From Acidimicrobiaceae bacterium (GTDB lineage: Bacteria; Actinomycetota; Acidimicrobiia; Acidimicrobiales; RAAP-2), in NCBI GenBank assembly GCA_003170315.1, contig PNAH01000010.1, positions 101,543-165,542 on the forward strand: a DNA stretch of 64,000 bases. The letters are read 5' to 3'. Positions within the stretch are counted from its first letter, which is position 1, and the number at the start of each line of letters is the position of its first letter. The notes beneath the pieces are model-generated. The model made no database searches and was not told the origin of the DNA. It was given only the letters and a program-made list of their open reading frames with translations. A program made the position numbers and the translations under genes. Below, piece after piece: positions 44,064 to 52,892 of this stretch.

Positions 44064-44605
44064 TCTTCCCATTTTGTTAAAGCACCAGCGCCCCGTCATC
44101 GTAGTCGGTTCGTCGGGACGGTTGTCCAGTTTTATCTGGAGCTAATTAGATTTCGACGGCTCGATTAGAGTGCAATCTTGCACCATTACGCACCTCTGGA
44201 AGAGCGTTTCGGATACTTGAGTACGCAGAATTCCCGGAGGCACCTGGCCATGTTCGTTCTGGATGGAATCTCTTTGGTCCCAACGATGAGATTGAGATCG
44301 GACTGCTGAACTTGCAAACGCTGGATCCAATTATGTCGGCATCCCGGAGGGCACCGAGTGCCCATTCGACGACAATGTGGATACTACTATCGCCAACTTT
44401 GAAGTCAATGGGATTTCTTGGCTCACGTCGACTACGGCACGAGTAGCTTCTCGCCAAGATCGACCGGACGCTAGGTGACGTGGTGCTGCTTCACACAGAG
44501 AGTTACTTCGCTGGTATGTAGACCAAAATACCGTGATCCGCTCGTCGCTTGTGTCCGCTGCGACTCTTGCCTCATTCGTTACGCATGACCAATAACCGAC
44601 GGCGT
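44064..44605. other. Intergenic region, possibly a decayed coding sequence
   Basis: About 540 bases. On the plus strand two frames give protein-like but unrecognised stretches (EFPEAPGHVRSGWNLFGPN in one, VGIPEGTECPFDDNVDTTI in another) interrupted by frame changes. This hints at an old frameshifted gene. I cannot name a family. Confidence 0.3.
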
Positions 44606-45412
44606 TCAAGTCGGTCGCGTCATCTCGGTTCTGGCGGCGATCGCTGCCTTGCTATAAGCACCGTCAATCGAAATATTCGCGCCCGTAAGGAATGGTGCCG
44701 CACCGCTGCAGAGGAATACCGCACTATCAGCAACCTCGTCTACGGTACCGAATCGACCGATTGGGTGACGCGATAGCAGGATCTTCTGGTAAATACCTCC
44801 GTCGTTCGTGCTCTCCATGATTTCTTCGTGGAGGGCGGTTCTCACTGCCCCCGGCATCAAGGTATTCGAGACAATGCCCCTAGATCCATACTCCACGGCA
44901 ATGTGGTCCGAAAGCATATTGAGCGCGGCCTTCGACATGTCGTACGCGCAGTCTCCGACCCATACGGTCACGGCGCACACCGAGCTGATGTGGAGCATGG
45001 ACCCACCTCCCGCCGCTAACAGGTGAGGAATCGAATACTTGGCAACGAGAAAGGGGCCACGCGTGTTGACGGCCAGGATCTGGTCAAAACTCTCAACCGA
45101 CCAGTCAGCAACGTCGTGCCGGTCATTGGCGTCGATCCCGGCATTGTTAACGACGATGTCCAGACCACCAAGCCCATCGACCGACCTGTTCACCAATTGT
45201 TCGACTTGCTCGACCTGAGAGACGTCACCAACTACACCCACGGCCCGACCTCCAGTATCTTGAATCAGAGCACATGTCTGGCGAACCCGGTCCTCATCAC
45301 GTCCTCCTACGGCGATCGCCGCCCCTTCATGAGCGAACTTCAAAGCAATGGCCAGTCCTATGCCACTCGAAGCTCCGGTCACTAGTGCCCGCTTGCCATT
45401 GAGACATCCCAT
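44606..45412 (-). CDS. Short-chain dehydrogenase/reductase
   Basis: A 268-residue classical SDR with TGASSGIGLAIA near 13-24 and VVNNAGI. Catalytic residues are in HISSVCAVTVW and CAYDMSKAAL. The C-terminus reads FLTGANISIDGAYSKAA. The ATG at 45412 has GGGGAG five bases upstream. It is flanked by large intergenic regions and seems monocistronic. A polyol or hydroxyacid dehydrogenase serving the sugar-type ABC importer next door is possible. Confidence 0.85.
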   Translation of the reverse strand: MGCLNGKRALVTGASSGIGLAIALKFAHEGAAIAVGGRDEDRVRQTCALIQDTGGRAVGVVGDVSQVEQVEQLVNRSVDGLGGLDIVVNNAGIDANDRHDVADWSVESFDQILAVNTRGPFLVAKYSIPHLLAAGGGSMLHISSVCAVTVWVGDCAYDMSKAALNMLSDHIAVEYGSRGIVSNTLMPGAVRTALHEEIMESTNDGGIYQKILLSRHPIGRFGTVDEVADSAVFLCSGAAPFLTGANISIDGAYSKAAIAARTEMTRPT

Positions 45413-45951
45413 CACGGCTCCCCTTTGTCATGTCCTCAAGTAGAACACTTGAGATGATTAGCCAACAACTCAAACTAAGAGGTTATGTGCACTTCGCTGA
45501 GAGTAGTTCCGCTTGGAGTTGACAACGACACCCCTAAAGCGCCTCGGCGCCCTTCGTTCCAGGGGAGGAATTGTTCCACTTCGATCTGTCTCAAAAATCC
45601 GCGGCAGACAATTGTTGGCACTGGTCGAGAGCGCGATAGTCGTAATCGCGACACCCAGGCAATTCATAACAGCAAGCCACTTCGTAAGGGATTGCAAGTC
45701 GTTGGCCAGACCGGTACATCCTGAACCGGTCTGGCACCACTCATCGAAGAGACCAGTTCGCAAAGCGAATGCTTTGCTCGGCGACTTCCGAGCGTCTGAC
45801 TACGATTCGAGGGGCGGGTGTGAAGTCGAAGATGATCGATCCGGCTTTGGCTAAACTCCAAAATTTCGCTGGCGAACAGACGCCTGCGCACTTGCGTCGT
45901 CGAAGCGGCGATGAATCTCGCGACCGCAACGGGGCCGCCTACTGTCTTCAA
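45413..45951. other. Intergenic region upstream of the SDR gene
   Basis: About 540 bases between the SDR start and the hairpin after the binding-protein gene. It probably holds the SDR promoter. Frames on both strands are short or overlapping and match nothing I know. Confidence 0.4.
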
Positions 45952-46004
45952 CCGGTCAATACCGAAAGGTCGCTCGTGAATGAAGACCTTTCGGTACTGA
46001 CCGG
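45952..46004 (-). terminator. Large inverted repeat (20-bp arms) after the binding-protein gene
   Basis: Arms 45952-45971 and 45985-46004 pair at 19 of 20 positions around a 13-base loop. The hairpin lies 25 bases beyond the stop of the sugar-binding-protein gene, the last gene of its operon. There is no T-run, so it may act as a factor-assisted terminator, an mRNA 3' stabiliser or a protein-binding palindrome. Confidence 0.6.
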
Positions 46005-46029
46005 CGAAGGGAGAATCGTTGCTACCTCT

Positions 46030-47424
46030 CTAACCGCTGCTCTTAATCGTCTCGACACTGTTCGAGCCAAGTTGTTGAGTGATCAACGACTTCATCGTCG
46101 ACAGCGCCGACGACACGGTTTCCGTGTTCGGGTTTATGGCAAAGTCCTCCGTTGCCGTGTTAATCGCTCGCGTGTAGACCGTGAAGTTCGCGTTGTTCGG
46201 AAATGGAGTGCCGATGGCCGCGTACCGGCTGAACTGCAACTGGAACAATGACGACGTATCGAACGCTTTTGAAGTGGCAACACTGGTGTCCGGCGGAATG
46301 AAACCCGACTCAGTGGCCATGCTCAGCTGGTTGGCCGGCGATTCCAGGAGGGTGATGAATTTAAACGCCGACGCCTTATTTGTACAGGTCGCCGAGATCG
46401 CGTAGGCCCAGCCCCCAATGGTGCTCGCGATGCCCGGAGCCTGACCGTTCTCCGTCGGCATCGGAGCTGCGCCTACATCCTTGGACGCGGCGGGCCACGG
46501 CTCGGCTGAACCAGGTAACCAGGTACTTGGGAACCAGTTGGCGCCGAATGAGATGGCAAGCTTTCCTTTTTGCATGAGCGCCGGCGGCTCCGCGAGCGAG
46601 TCAGCGTTGAGTAGTTGGGACACCGGCGCACCGAGTCCATCCTTGGCGACCGTCTGATAGAACTTCAACGTCGCGGCCAAACCAGGGCTGTCGACAACCC
46701 ACTTGCCAGTCTTGGAGTCGAACATCTGAGGGTTGGTTGAACCAAAGATCAGGTTTCCAACCCCTTGCAATATGCCCGTGGGACCTGAAGCAACGCCGGT
46801 TTCGGCCCACAGTGCATAGACCTTCGGTTCTGCCTTATGCACTGCTTTCGCGGCCGCGATGATGTCGGCCCACGTCTTCGGAACCCAAGGCATCTTGATG
46901 CCGGCCTTCTCGAGCATCAACTTGTTGTAGACGATACCCCCGTCAGTATTGCCTAGGTTGACCGCGTAAACCTTGCCACCGATCGTGCTCATCTCTTGGA
47001 CAGCCTTGGGCATGCCTGTCCAAAACGCTGGAGCCGACGAGCCTGAGACGTAACTGTTCAGCGACGCGAGGTACCCCGAGGACGCGAACTCACCGACATA
47101 CGTCGTGGGCATCTGGATCACACAGGGGGTCGTTGACGGACTCCGGAAGAGAATTGCAGCCTTGTTCATCTCGTCAATGTCGGTTCCACCGACGCCGACC
47201 GGAGTCAGCGGCGTTGACGGATTGGCCGTCTTCCACTGATTTTCGACCGACTTCCACCATGCGTTAGCGAGCGCGTCGGTGTCCTGAACATAGTTGTACG
47301 AATAAAGCACCGAGATGCCCTTCTTCGAGTTGGACGCAGACGCCGCACCCCCACCGGCAACGGCCACCGCAGCTGCAATAACACAACTTGCGGTAAGCGT
47401 CACCCTTATTCTGTTGAATCGCAT
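46030..47424 (-). CDS. Sugar-type ABC transporter solute-binding protein (SBP_bac_1/UgpB-like)
   Basis: A 464-residue exported binding protein. The signal peptide (MRFNRIRVTLTASCVIAAAVAVAGG) ends near ASAS. The mature protein shows the family 1 pattern: DEMNKAAILFRSPSTTPCVIQM, GKVYAVNLGNTDGGIVYNKLML, MPWVPKTWADIIAAAK and AISFGANWFPSTW. GGAGAA precedes the ATG. It is the last gene of a MalF-MalG-MalK-SBP operon, ends before a strong hairpin, and is 80 bases after the ATPase gene. The ligand may be a sugar, polyol or glycerol phosphodiester. Confidence 0.88.
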   Translation of the reverse strand: MRFNRIRVTLTASCVIAAAVAVAGGGAASASNSKKGISVLYSYNYVQDTDALANAWWKSVENQWKTANPSTPLTPVGVGGTDIDEMNKAAILFRSPSTTPCVIQMPTTYVGEFASSGYLASLNSYVSGSSAPAFWTGMPKAVQEMSTIGGKVYAVNLGNTDGGIVYNKLMLEKAGIKMPWVPKTWADIIAAAKAVHKAEPKVYALWAETGVASGPTGILQGVGNLIFGSTNPQMFDSKTGKWVVDSPGLAATLKFYQTVAKDGLGAPVSQLLNADSLAEPPALMQKGKLAISFGANWFPSTWLPGSAEPWPAASKDVGAAPMPTENGQAPGIASTIGGWAYAISATCTNKASAFKFITLLESPANQLSMATESGFIPPDTSVATSKAFDTSSLFQLQFSRYAAIGTPFPNNANFTVYTRAINTATEDFAINPNTETVSSALSTMKSLITQQLGSNSVETIKSSG

Positions 47425-47503
47425 TTTTTTCTCCTACCCTATGGAATGAAATCCTAAGTATTCCTAATTATTTCGTACTTCTCTGAATGGTCCCCCTTTC
47501 AAT

Positions 47504-48601
47504 TCAGTTCAGGCGATTAGTGCTCTCGTTGTCAAACAACTTCATCTGTGGAATGTCGAACTCGAGTCGAATTGCGTCACCTGTCGAGAGACCCGTACGG
47601 GCTGGCAACTTACATGTGATGACTTGATCCATAACGCGAACCACGACGTTGGTTTCCGACCCGAGCGGCTCCACGAGCTCGACAGTTGCCGAGACCACGT
47701 GAAGTCCGTCCACGCCTTGTGGCGCCAACCGGATGTCCTCTGGTCTGAATCCGACCGTAACTTCCGTGACCGGAAGCTGTGAAAGCTTCTCTCCGAGAGA
47801 TCCGTTGAGTCGCTTGGTCAAGGAAAGGAAGTTGAGTTGAACACCATCGCTCTCTCGGCGTAACTTGCCCGGAAGCAAGTTGATCTTCGGCGTGCCCACG
47901 AAAGAGGCGGCAAAGATATTCGTTGGCTGTTCGTACAGCGTTTCAGGCTTTGCGATCTGCTGAAGTCGACCGCCATTCATGAGCGCGACTCGATCCGCCA
48001 TTGTCATCGCCTCCACCTGATCGTGCGTCACATAGATCGTCGTCACCGGATACTGCGAGTGGATACGCTTCAGTTCGACGCGCATTTGCGCCCGAAGCGC
48101 GGCGTCAAGGTTCGACAATGGCTCATCGAGAAGGAATACTTGAGGTTGCCGCAGTAACGCGCGCCCGAGTGCGACACGCTGACGTTCTCCGCCCGAGAGT
48201 TCGCCGGGCTTGCGCCCGAGCAGCTGGGAGATGCCGAGCATGCCCGCGATCTCCTCAACTTCCTTCTTGATCGATGACCTTGGGTTTCTGCGAATCTTCA
48301 TCCCAAAGGCGAGATTCTTCTCGATGGTCATGTGCGGAAACAACGCGTAGTTTTGAAATACCATCGCGAGGTTGCGGTCCTTCGGCGGAATCCGGTTCAT
48401 CACCTTGCCGCCAATGCGAAGTGTCCCTTTGGTCGGAGTCTCGAAACCAGCGAGCATCCGAAGGGTAGTCGTCTTACCGCACCCCGATGGTCCAACCACG
48501 ACAATGAATTCACCGTCTTCCACTTCCAGATCGAGGTCGTAGACAGCTGGCGTTTCTCCGTTGAAATACTTCGATACTCCCTCGAGAACGACGTTTGCCA
48601 C
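47504..48601 (-). CDS. Sugar ABC transporter ATPase (MalK/UgpC/MsmK-like)
   Basis: A 365-residue ATPase. Walker A GPSGCGKTT is at 37-45, a Q-loop in VFQNYALFPHMT, signature LSGGERQRVA, Walker B VFLLDEPLSNLD and switch His in YVTHDQVEAM. A C-terminal regulatory TOBE-type domain of about 130 residues follows (VGFRPEDIRLAP). It energises the importer with the two adjacent permeases. Confidence 0.92.
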   Translation of the reverse strand: MANVVLEGVSKYFNGETPAVYDLDLEVEDGEFIVVVGPSGCGKTTTLRMLAGFETPTKGTLRIGGKVMNRIPPKDRNLAMVFQNYALFPHMTIEKNLAFGMKIRRNPRSSIKKEVEEIAGMLGISQLLGRKPGELSGGERQRVALGRALLRQPQVFLLDEPLSNLDAALRAQMRVELKRIHSQYPVTTIYVTHDQVEAMTMADRVALMNGGRLQQIAKPETLYEQPTNIFAASFVGTPKINLLPGKLRRESDGVQLNFLSLTKRLNGSLGEKLSQLPVTEVTVGFRPEDIRLAPQGVDGLHVVSATVELVEPLGSETNVVVRVMDQVITCKLPARTGLSTGDAIRLEFDIPQMKLFDNESTNRLN

Positions 48602-48662
48602 GGTTGCCCCTACGCCATCAATCCGGTGCGCGCAATGGCATCTAGAAATGGTACGAACATGT

Positions 48663-49559
48663 TCAACCTTTCACCCCGCCGGCAAAAGCAAAGCCACCGT
48701 TCAGCCAGCGAGAACAGATGAGATACATCAGCACGACGGGCGCTGAGAAGATGATGCTGTACGCAGCGAGTGGCCCAAAGTGAACCACGCCGTTCGCACT
48801 CATGAATTGAAAGATCCCGACCGCTCCAGGCTGATCCTTCGGGTTGGCATCGAGCACTAGCGGGATCAAGAAAGCCCCCCAACTGTTTATGAACGTGAGA
48901 ATCGAGGCCACGAGTATTCCCGGCATGGCCAATGGGATGACGATCCCCCAGAGGATACGCAGATCGCTCGCCCCCTCGATCGCGGCGGCTTCCTCGAGCT
49001 CCCGGGGCACCTGATCAATGAAGTTCTTCAGCAACCAAATGGCGAAGGGTACTGAGGTTGCAGCGAGCACGAGCGATGTGTAGAACGGTGAGTTCAACCA
49101 TCCCAGGTGAACGTATATCTCGAAAATGGGAATCAGCAGGAGCGTCACCGGCAGGCCCGCCAAAAACAGGATCACGAGGAGCAGGCTTGCCTTGAACGGC
49201 ACACGGTGACGTGAGAGAGCAAAGGCTGCAATCGTCGACACCGATGTTGCCACGATCGTCGAGACCATTGCCAAATAGAGGCTGTTTTTGATGGCGCCGC
49301 CGGCGCCCGCTGCGAGCGCAGCCCGAAAGTTCGAGAGGGACCACGCGGGTCCAGTCAACGCGGCCGACGCGTGGGGATTGAGCGCGGCGTCGACCAGCCA
49401 GATCAGTGGCAAGAGGAACGCTGCGCCGATGATCGCCAGCAGCAGATTCACGCTGATCACCTGAAGGCGCCCTCGCTTGATACCGTGAGTCGTCAAACCG
49501 TCATCGGTCCCGTTCGAGTCGACAGCTACCAACGTGTCTTCTAGCCGTTCAGCCGTCAC
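48663..49559 (-). CDS. Sugar ABC transporter permease (MalG type)
   Basis: A 298-residue permease with six helices and the EAA loop ELEEAAAIEGASDLRILWGIV, typical of MalG-like subunits. The GTG at 49559 has GGGGGAGG just upstream. It lies 54 bases after the MalF-type gene and 61 before the ATPase gene. It forms the membrane channel with the MalF-type subunit. Confidence 0.9.
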   Translation of the reverse strand: MTAERLEDTLVAVDSNGTDDGLTTHGIKRGRLQVISVNLLLAIIGAAFLLPLIWLVDAALNPHASAALTGPAWSLSNFRAALAAGAGGAIKNSLYLAMVSTIVATSVSTIAAFALSRHRVPFKASLLLVILFLAGLPVTLLLIPIFEIYVHLGWLNSPFYTSLVLAATSVPFAIWLLKNFIDQVPRELEEAAAIEGASDLRILWGIVIPLAMPGILVASILTFINSWGAFLIPLVLDANPKDQPGAVGIFQFMSANGVVHFGPLAAYSIIFSAPVVLMYLICSRWLNGGFAFAGGVKG

Positions 49560-49613
49560 GCCCTCCCCCGATGTTCGTAGAAGGCACGACCGAGTCGTGG
49601 CGTGAGCGCCATG

Positions 49614-50546
49614 CTATTGCGCCTTTTTTAGTTCGGGCCGTAACTGGCGGACATAGATGATCGAAAGCAACGCGCCTACTACGATGAGAGCTAACGCGAT
49701 GGCGGTGCCGTAACCCAGGTCGTTAAATTGGAACGCCTGAATATACATGTATACAGGCAGAATCGCTGTTTCGTTGCCCGGTCCACCCTGCGTCATCGCC
49801 CAGATGAGTGTGAAGTCGGAGATCGTACCGATCGTGATCAGCAACATGTTCACCATGATCGTCGAGCGCATAATGGGTATGGTCACGCGCCACAGGCGCT
49901 GCCAGTAGGAGGCGCCCTCGAGTTGCGCAGCCTCGTCCACTTCAGCGGGAACATTCCGCAAACCCGCGCTCAGGATCAGCATGGAGAAAGCCGTACCACG
50001 CCACGCGTTGGCCACGCAGACGATCAGCAGCGGCACTGTGGCGAGTAAGTCGTCGCCTGGCCGAGCGATCAGCTCGCTGAGCGTTCCCCCCGCTTGTCCG
50101 AACGCATACCAAATAAATGCCACCGTGATTTCCGGCAACACCCACGCCAGAATCACGATCGATCCCACGGTGGCCCGCAACGAGATTTTGGCACGTTGGC
50201 CGAGCAGAGCCAGCGCGAAACCTAGCACCGTCTGGGCGATGATGCCCGACCCAATAACGAATACGAGGGTCATTTTCACCGACGACCAGAACACCGGATC
50301 GTGAATCATTCGGTCGAAATTCGAGAGACCAGTGAAAGAAAGATGCTGCGCAAACGGACCCAGCAATTGCATGTTCGTGAAACCGATATACAACGCGTAA
50401 ATCGTCGGCAATACGAACAATGCCATGACGAGGATGCCGGCTGGCGAAAGCCACAGAATGCTTGACCACTTGAACTTCTTGATGTCGGCGCGATCCACTG
50501 GGATTCCATCAAACTGCAATTCGGAAGCGTCGTGAACGGCGGTCAT
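49614..50546 (-). CDS. Sugar ABC transporter permease (MalF type)
   Basis: A 310-residue permease: first helix WLSPAGILVMALFVLPTIYAL, then about five more, with the EAA loop EVDEAAQLEGASYWQRLWRV and the family-typical TQGGPGNETAILPVYMY. The ATG at 50546 (GGGAAGG nearby, though close) is preferred over a GTG at 50579 lacking a ribosome site. It is the first gene of the importer operon; its promoter must lie in the AT-richer region upstream. Confidence 0.88.
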   Translation of the reverse strand: MTAVHDASELQFDGIPVDRADIKKFKWSSILWLSPAGILVMALFVLPTIYALYIGFTNMQLLGPFAQHLSFTGLSNFDRMIHDPVFWSSVKMTLVFVIGSGIIAQTVLGFALALLGQRAKISLRATVGSIVILAWVLPEITVAFIWYAFGQAGGTLSELIARPGDDLLATVPLLIVCVANAWRGTAFSMLILSAGLRNVPAEVDEAAQLEGASYWQRLWRVTIPIMRSTIMVNMLLITIGTISDFTLIWAMTQGGPGNETAILPVYMYIQAFQFNDLGYGTAIALALIVVGALLSIIYVRQLRPELKKAQ

Positions 50547-51005
50547 CGTCCTTCCCGTCGCCTGTGCGAATGTGGCCACCTCAATGGCACACCGATTCGA
50601 TGTTCCTTACTTGCCTTACGGTCGCTTGACGCTTCCTGCGAGCAAGAACGCGGAAAACGAAAGGCGCTCTCTCGACCGTTATCGCCAACAATTCTTTTCC
50701 CGACAAAAATTCCAGATCCCACAACCCCCAGCGCTTCGGTCACGATCCTCTGAGCCTCCCTTACTCGCCGGCGATTGGGCAAAATGCAGGTCGTAGAGAC
50801 TTGGCGCCCGGCCTCGCAAAAATTGACAATAACACTAAATAGATATATGTTTCCTGTTAATGCCTATTTATCGACATTCGGGACGCGTCGAGTGGCGTAT
50901 GGGGTTCGCCACGCACATACCGCCTCCCACCGCCTCGGCCAACTGCACCCAAACCGCCGCCAAGACCTGCAACTCCGCCACCACCGAAGCCAACACCGGC
51001 TCCTG
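50547..51005. other. Intergenic region between the importer operon and the integrase remnant
   Basis: About 460 bases, with the conserved 42-bp element at 50823. Minus-strand frames show low-complexity Gly/Pro-rich translations unlike known proteins. It may contain the deletion scar that removed the 3' half of the integrase gene. Confidence 0.5.
50823..50864 (+). promoter_or_regulatory. 42-bp conserved promoter-like element, copy 2
   Basis: This matches the element at 37358-37399 at 35 of 42 positions: TTGACA, 17 bases, TATGTT and a trailing AATGCC. It points away from the importer operon, toward the integrase remnant and tRNA. No intact plus-strand gene follows it closely, so the transcript, if any, is unknown. 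Confidence 0.55.
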
Positions 51006-51890
51006 TTAAGCCTCGTATCTCAGCAATGAAGGAGAGAGCGGCATTCGGCGCCATGGACCAAGCTCTTTGGAACGGAATTCGTCGTAAAGATGAAGCCAGT
51101 ATCGGTCCAGAGTTCGTCCATCACGATTCGCTCCTCCTCTTGCCGCCTGCGGTGCTCCATTAGCAAATTCACCTATCGCCGTCTCGTCGAAATCTTGCCA
51201 CTTCAAACCTGAGGCTTCGCCCCACCGCAAACCTGTAGAGAGCATCAGGGAATGCAACGCCTCATGGCGATGTCCTTCAAGTTCCTTTTGGAGTCTTCGC
51301 GCCTGCTCGTAGGTGAGCGTCCGGCCCTCACATCGTTCTTGCTTGGGCGACCTTGAGAGTCGTGCGACGTTTCTGTTGACGCAACCCCACCGCATTCCTT
51401 GATCAATGGCCTGACCCGAAACGCCCCGAATACGTTGCACCGTGGAGACTGAAAGTCCGCTGTCCAATTTCGACGACAGCAGTCGGTCGACGTCGACTGT
51501 TGTACGGTTCACAATCCTCTTGCTGCCCAAGTTCGGTATGATGTGATGTTTCGCGATGGTCCAATAGCTCAGCGCGGCGCTAGGGGCCACCTGGTGTCTG
51601 AGGACTTCGTCGTGCCAATGATTGAGCAGCTGAGCCACAGTCATTTTCATGTCGGGAGCAGGCAGTGGGTCATCGAGTTGTCGTTGGAGCTTCTTCAGTT
51701 TGCCAACCACCTCGGCCCGGGTCTTCGCCGAAACGGTCTTGCGAACCACACGTCCGTTGATGTCGCGCCCGATTGTCACTACGCCGAGCCAGCGTTTATC
51801 GGACGATCGCTGATAAATCGATCCTTCGCCATTGCCTCTAGAACCGGCCACAATGCCTCGTTTTCTCGTTGCTGACTCAACTGCTGACAA
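51006..51890 (-). pseudogene. Truncated phage-type tyrosine integrase
   Basis: The frame shows the AP2-like N-terminal arm-binding region (GNGEGSIYQRSSDKRWLGVV), a core-binding SAM-like domain (TVAQLLNHWHDEV ... VSTVQRIRGV) and the first catalytic Arg in LSTGLRWGEASGLKW (about residue 222). After about residue 236 family similarity stops. The remaining HxxR, His/Trp and Tyr motifs are missing, so the 3' half of the gene is lost. It starts (TTG at 51890, or GTG at 51851) about 70 bases from the tRNA-Val 3' end and reads away from it, as expected for an integrase at its attachment site. Confidence 0.85.
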
Positions 51891-51910
51891 CGGTCGCTCG
51901 AGACGTATTT

Positions 51911-51930
51911 TGGTTAAAAGTGGTTAAAGG
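51911..51930 (-). repeat. Two tandem TGGTTAAARG units between integrase and tRNA
   Basis: TGGTTAAAAG and TGGTTAAAGG lie head to tail between the integrase start and the tRNA 3' end. Short direct repeats in this position are typical arm-type binding sites for tyrosine integrases or excisionases. The function is inferred. Confidence 0.5.
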
Positions 51931-51959
51931 TCACTGCCTCTCACGAGGTATTTTGATAG

Positions 51960-52033
51960 TGGGCCGTGCAGGACTTGAACCTGCGACCCCTTGCGTGTCA
52001 TGCAAGTGCGCTACCAGACTGCGCCAACGGCCC
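51960..52033 (-). tRNA. tRNA-Val(GAC)
   Basis: A complete 74-nt tRNA on the minus strand. Acceptor GGGCCGT pairs with ACGGCCC, discriminator A. The D-arm has GCGC stems, the anticodon stem is CTTGC/GCAAG with loop ATGACAC (anticodon GAC), and the T-arm is GCAGG-TTCAAGT-CCTGC. CCA is not encoded. The integrase remnant lies downstream of its 3' end. Its 3' half is near-duplicated at 24337-24373. Confidence 0.95.
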
Positions 52034-52091
52034 CTCAGGGTGACAACCCTACCATTCCGAGAAGTTCGAACTCGCCGGCCAACAACGGCGA

Positions 52092-52754
52092 CTACGGCGA
52101 ATCGAACGATGCGACAAAGTCCACGGGATCAGAGAGGAGATCGAGCGAGGCCTGTCCCGCGTTGTTGTGGACGACCTGTTCCAGGAACACTTCGACCGCG
52201 GCCCGCGCGTCGCTTAGCGCGTCGTGTCCTCCCGGCTTAATGCCGTAATGACGACATAGATACTCTTGACCTCGTCGAGGTCGGAACTCTCGACTGGGAT
52301 CGATCGCCAGGTCGTGATCGACCACGTCGATGATTCGCAGAAGCGAGATATCGAAATATCCGTCGTTGAGCTCCATGCCGAGCACCGAGATGCAACTGCG
52401 ACGGAGCATCTCTAGGTCGAAACGAACGACGTTCGAGCCCACGACGTACGCACCGAGTGCGTGGTAGTCACGCAGTATCTGGACGGCACGCGTCAGACCC
52501 TTTTCGACGTTGAAGACGAATGCGCTCCCCCGTCTGGCTTCGATGTCCTCGACCGAGAGTCCGTGCACTCTTTTGGCCCCGGCCGAGATTGGACGATCGG
52601 GTATGACGAAGAACTGTTCGGACCAGACCGGAACTCCGAAACGGTAGGCGCAGAAGCCGTAGGAAATAGCGCGCTCACTCGAGACACTGAGCCCCGTGGT
52701 CTCGGTGTCGAATCCCAAGATGAGTTCTGGGACTCGCTGATATCTCTTTGCCAC
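52092..52754 (-). CDS. DnaQ-like 3'-5' exonuclease (DEDDh)
   Basis: A 220-residue exonuclease of the DNA polymerase III epsilon family. ExoI is GFDTETTGL, ExoII lies in VVGSNVVRFDLEML, and ExoIIIe is GGHDALSDARAAVEVF with the catalytic His. The length matches a stand-alone nuclease without a polymerase domain. The GTG at 52754, with AAGGA seven bases upstream, is preferred over a GTG at 52781. It lies 58 bases upstream of the tRNA on the same strand. The role could be proofreading or DNA/RNA turnover. Confidence 0.88.
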   Translation of the reverse strand: MAKRYQRVPELILGFDTETTGLSVSSERAISYGFCAYRFGVPVWSEQFFVIPDRPISAGAKRVHGLSVEDIEARRGSAFVFNVEKGLTRAVQILRDYHALGAYVVGSNVVRFDLEMLRRSCISVLGMELNDGYFDISLLRIIDVVDHDLAIDPSREFRPRRGQEYLCRHYGIKPGGHDALSDARAAVEVFLEQVVHNNAGQASLDLLSDPVDFVASFDSP

Positions 52755-52892
52755 GAGCCCATCCTTGCATTTTCCTGTCACACGTCAGTCGACTCCATCT
52801 CGGGAATGCGAAACGCCTCGCACCAAATCGACGAGCCGGGAATGGCTAATCGGGACGTTTGACGGGCGATGCCCGGTGCGCAAGAGTGTCCC

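Larger units (their letters stand above)
24337..51996. mobile_element. Putative tRNA-Val-integrated catabolic genomic island (immobilised)
   Basis: The region is bounded by two same-orientation 37-nt sequences matching at 34 positions. One is the 3' half of intact tRNA-Val (51960-51996), the other an isolated copy (24337-24373). A truncated tyrosine integrase lies directly inside the tRNA end and reads away from it. This is the classical layout of an element inserted into a tRNA 3' end. Cargo is about 20 genes for amine, amino acid, keto-acid and sugar metabolism and uptake. No conjugation, replication or phage structural gene is seen and the integrase lacks most of its catalytic domain, so it should not move by itself. 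The flanks are more GC-rich by eye. Confidence 0.7.

Noticed and set aside
52869-52892. Upstream in-frame start for the flank SDR
   Set aside because: It adds eight unconserved residues before the first beta strand. The paralogue inside the island begins at the position matching 52893.
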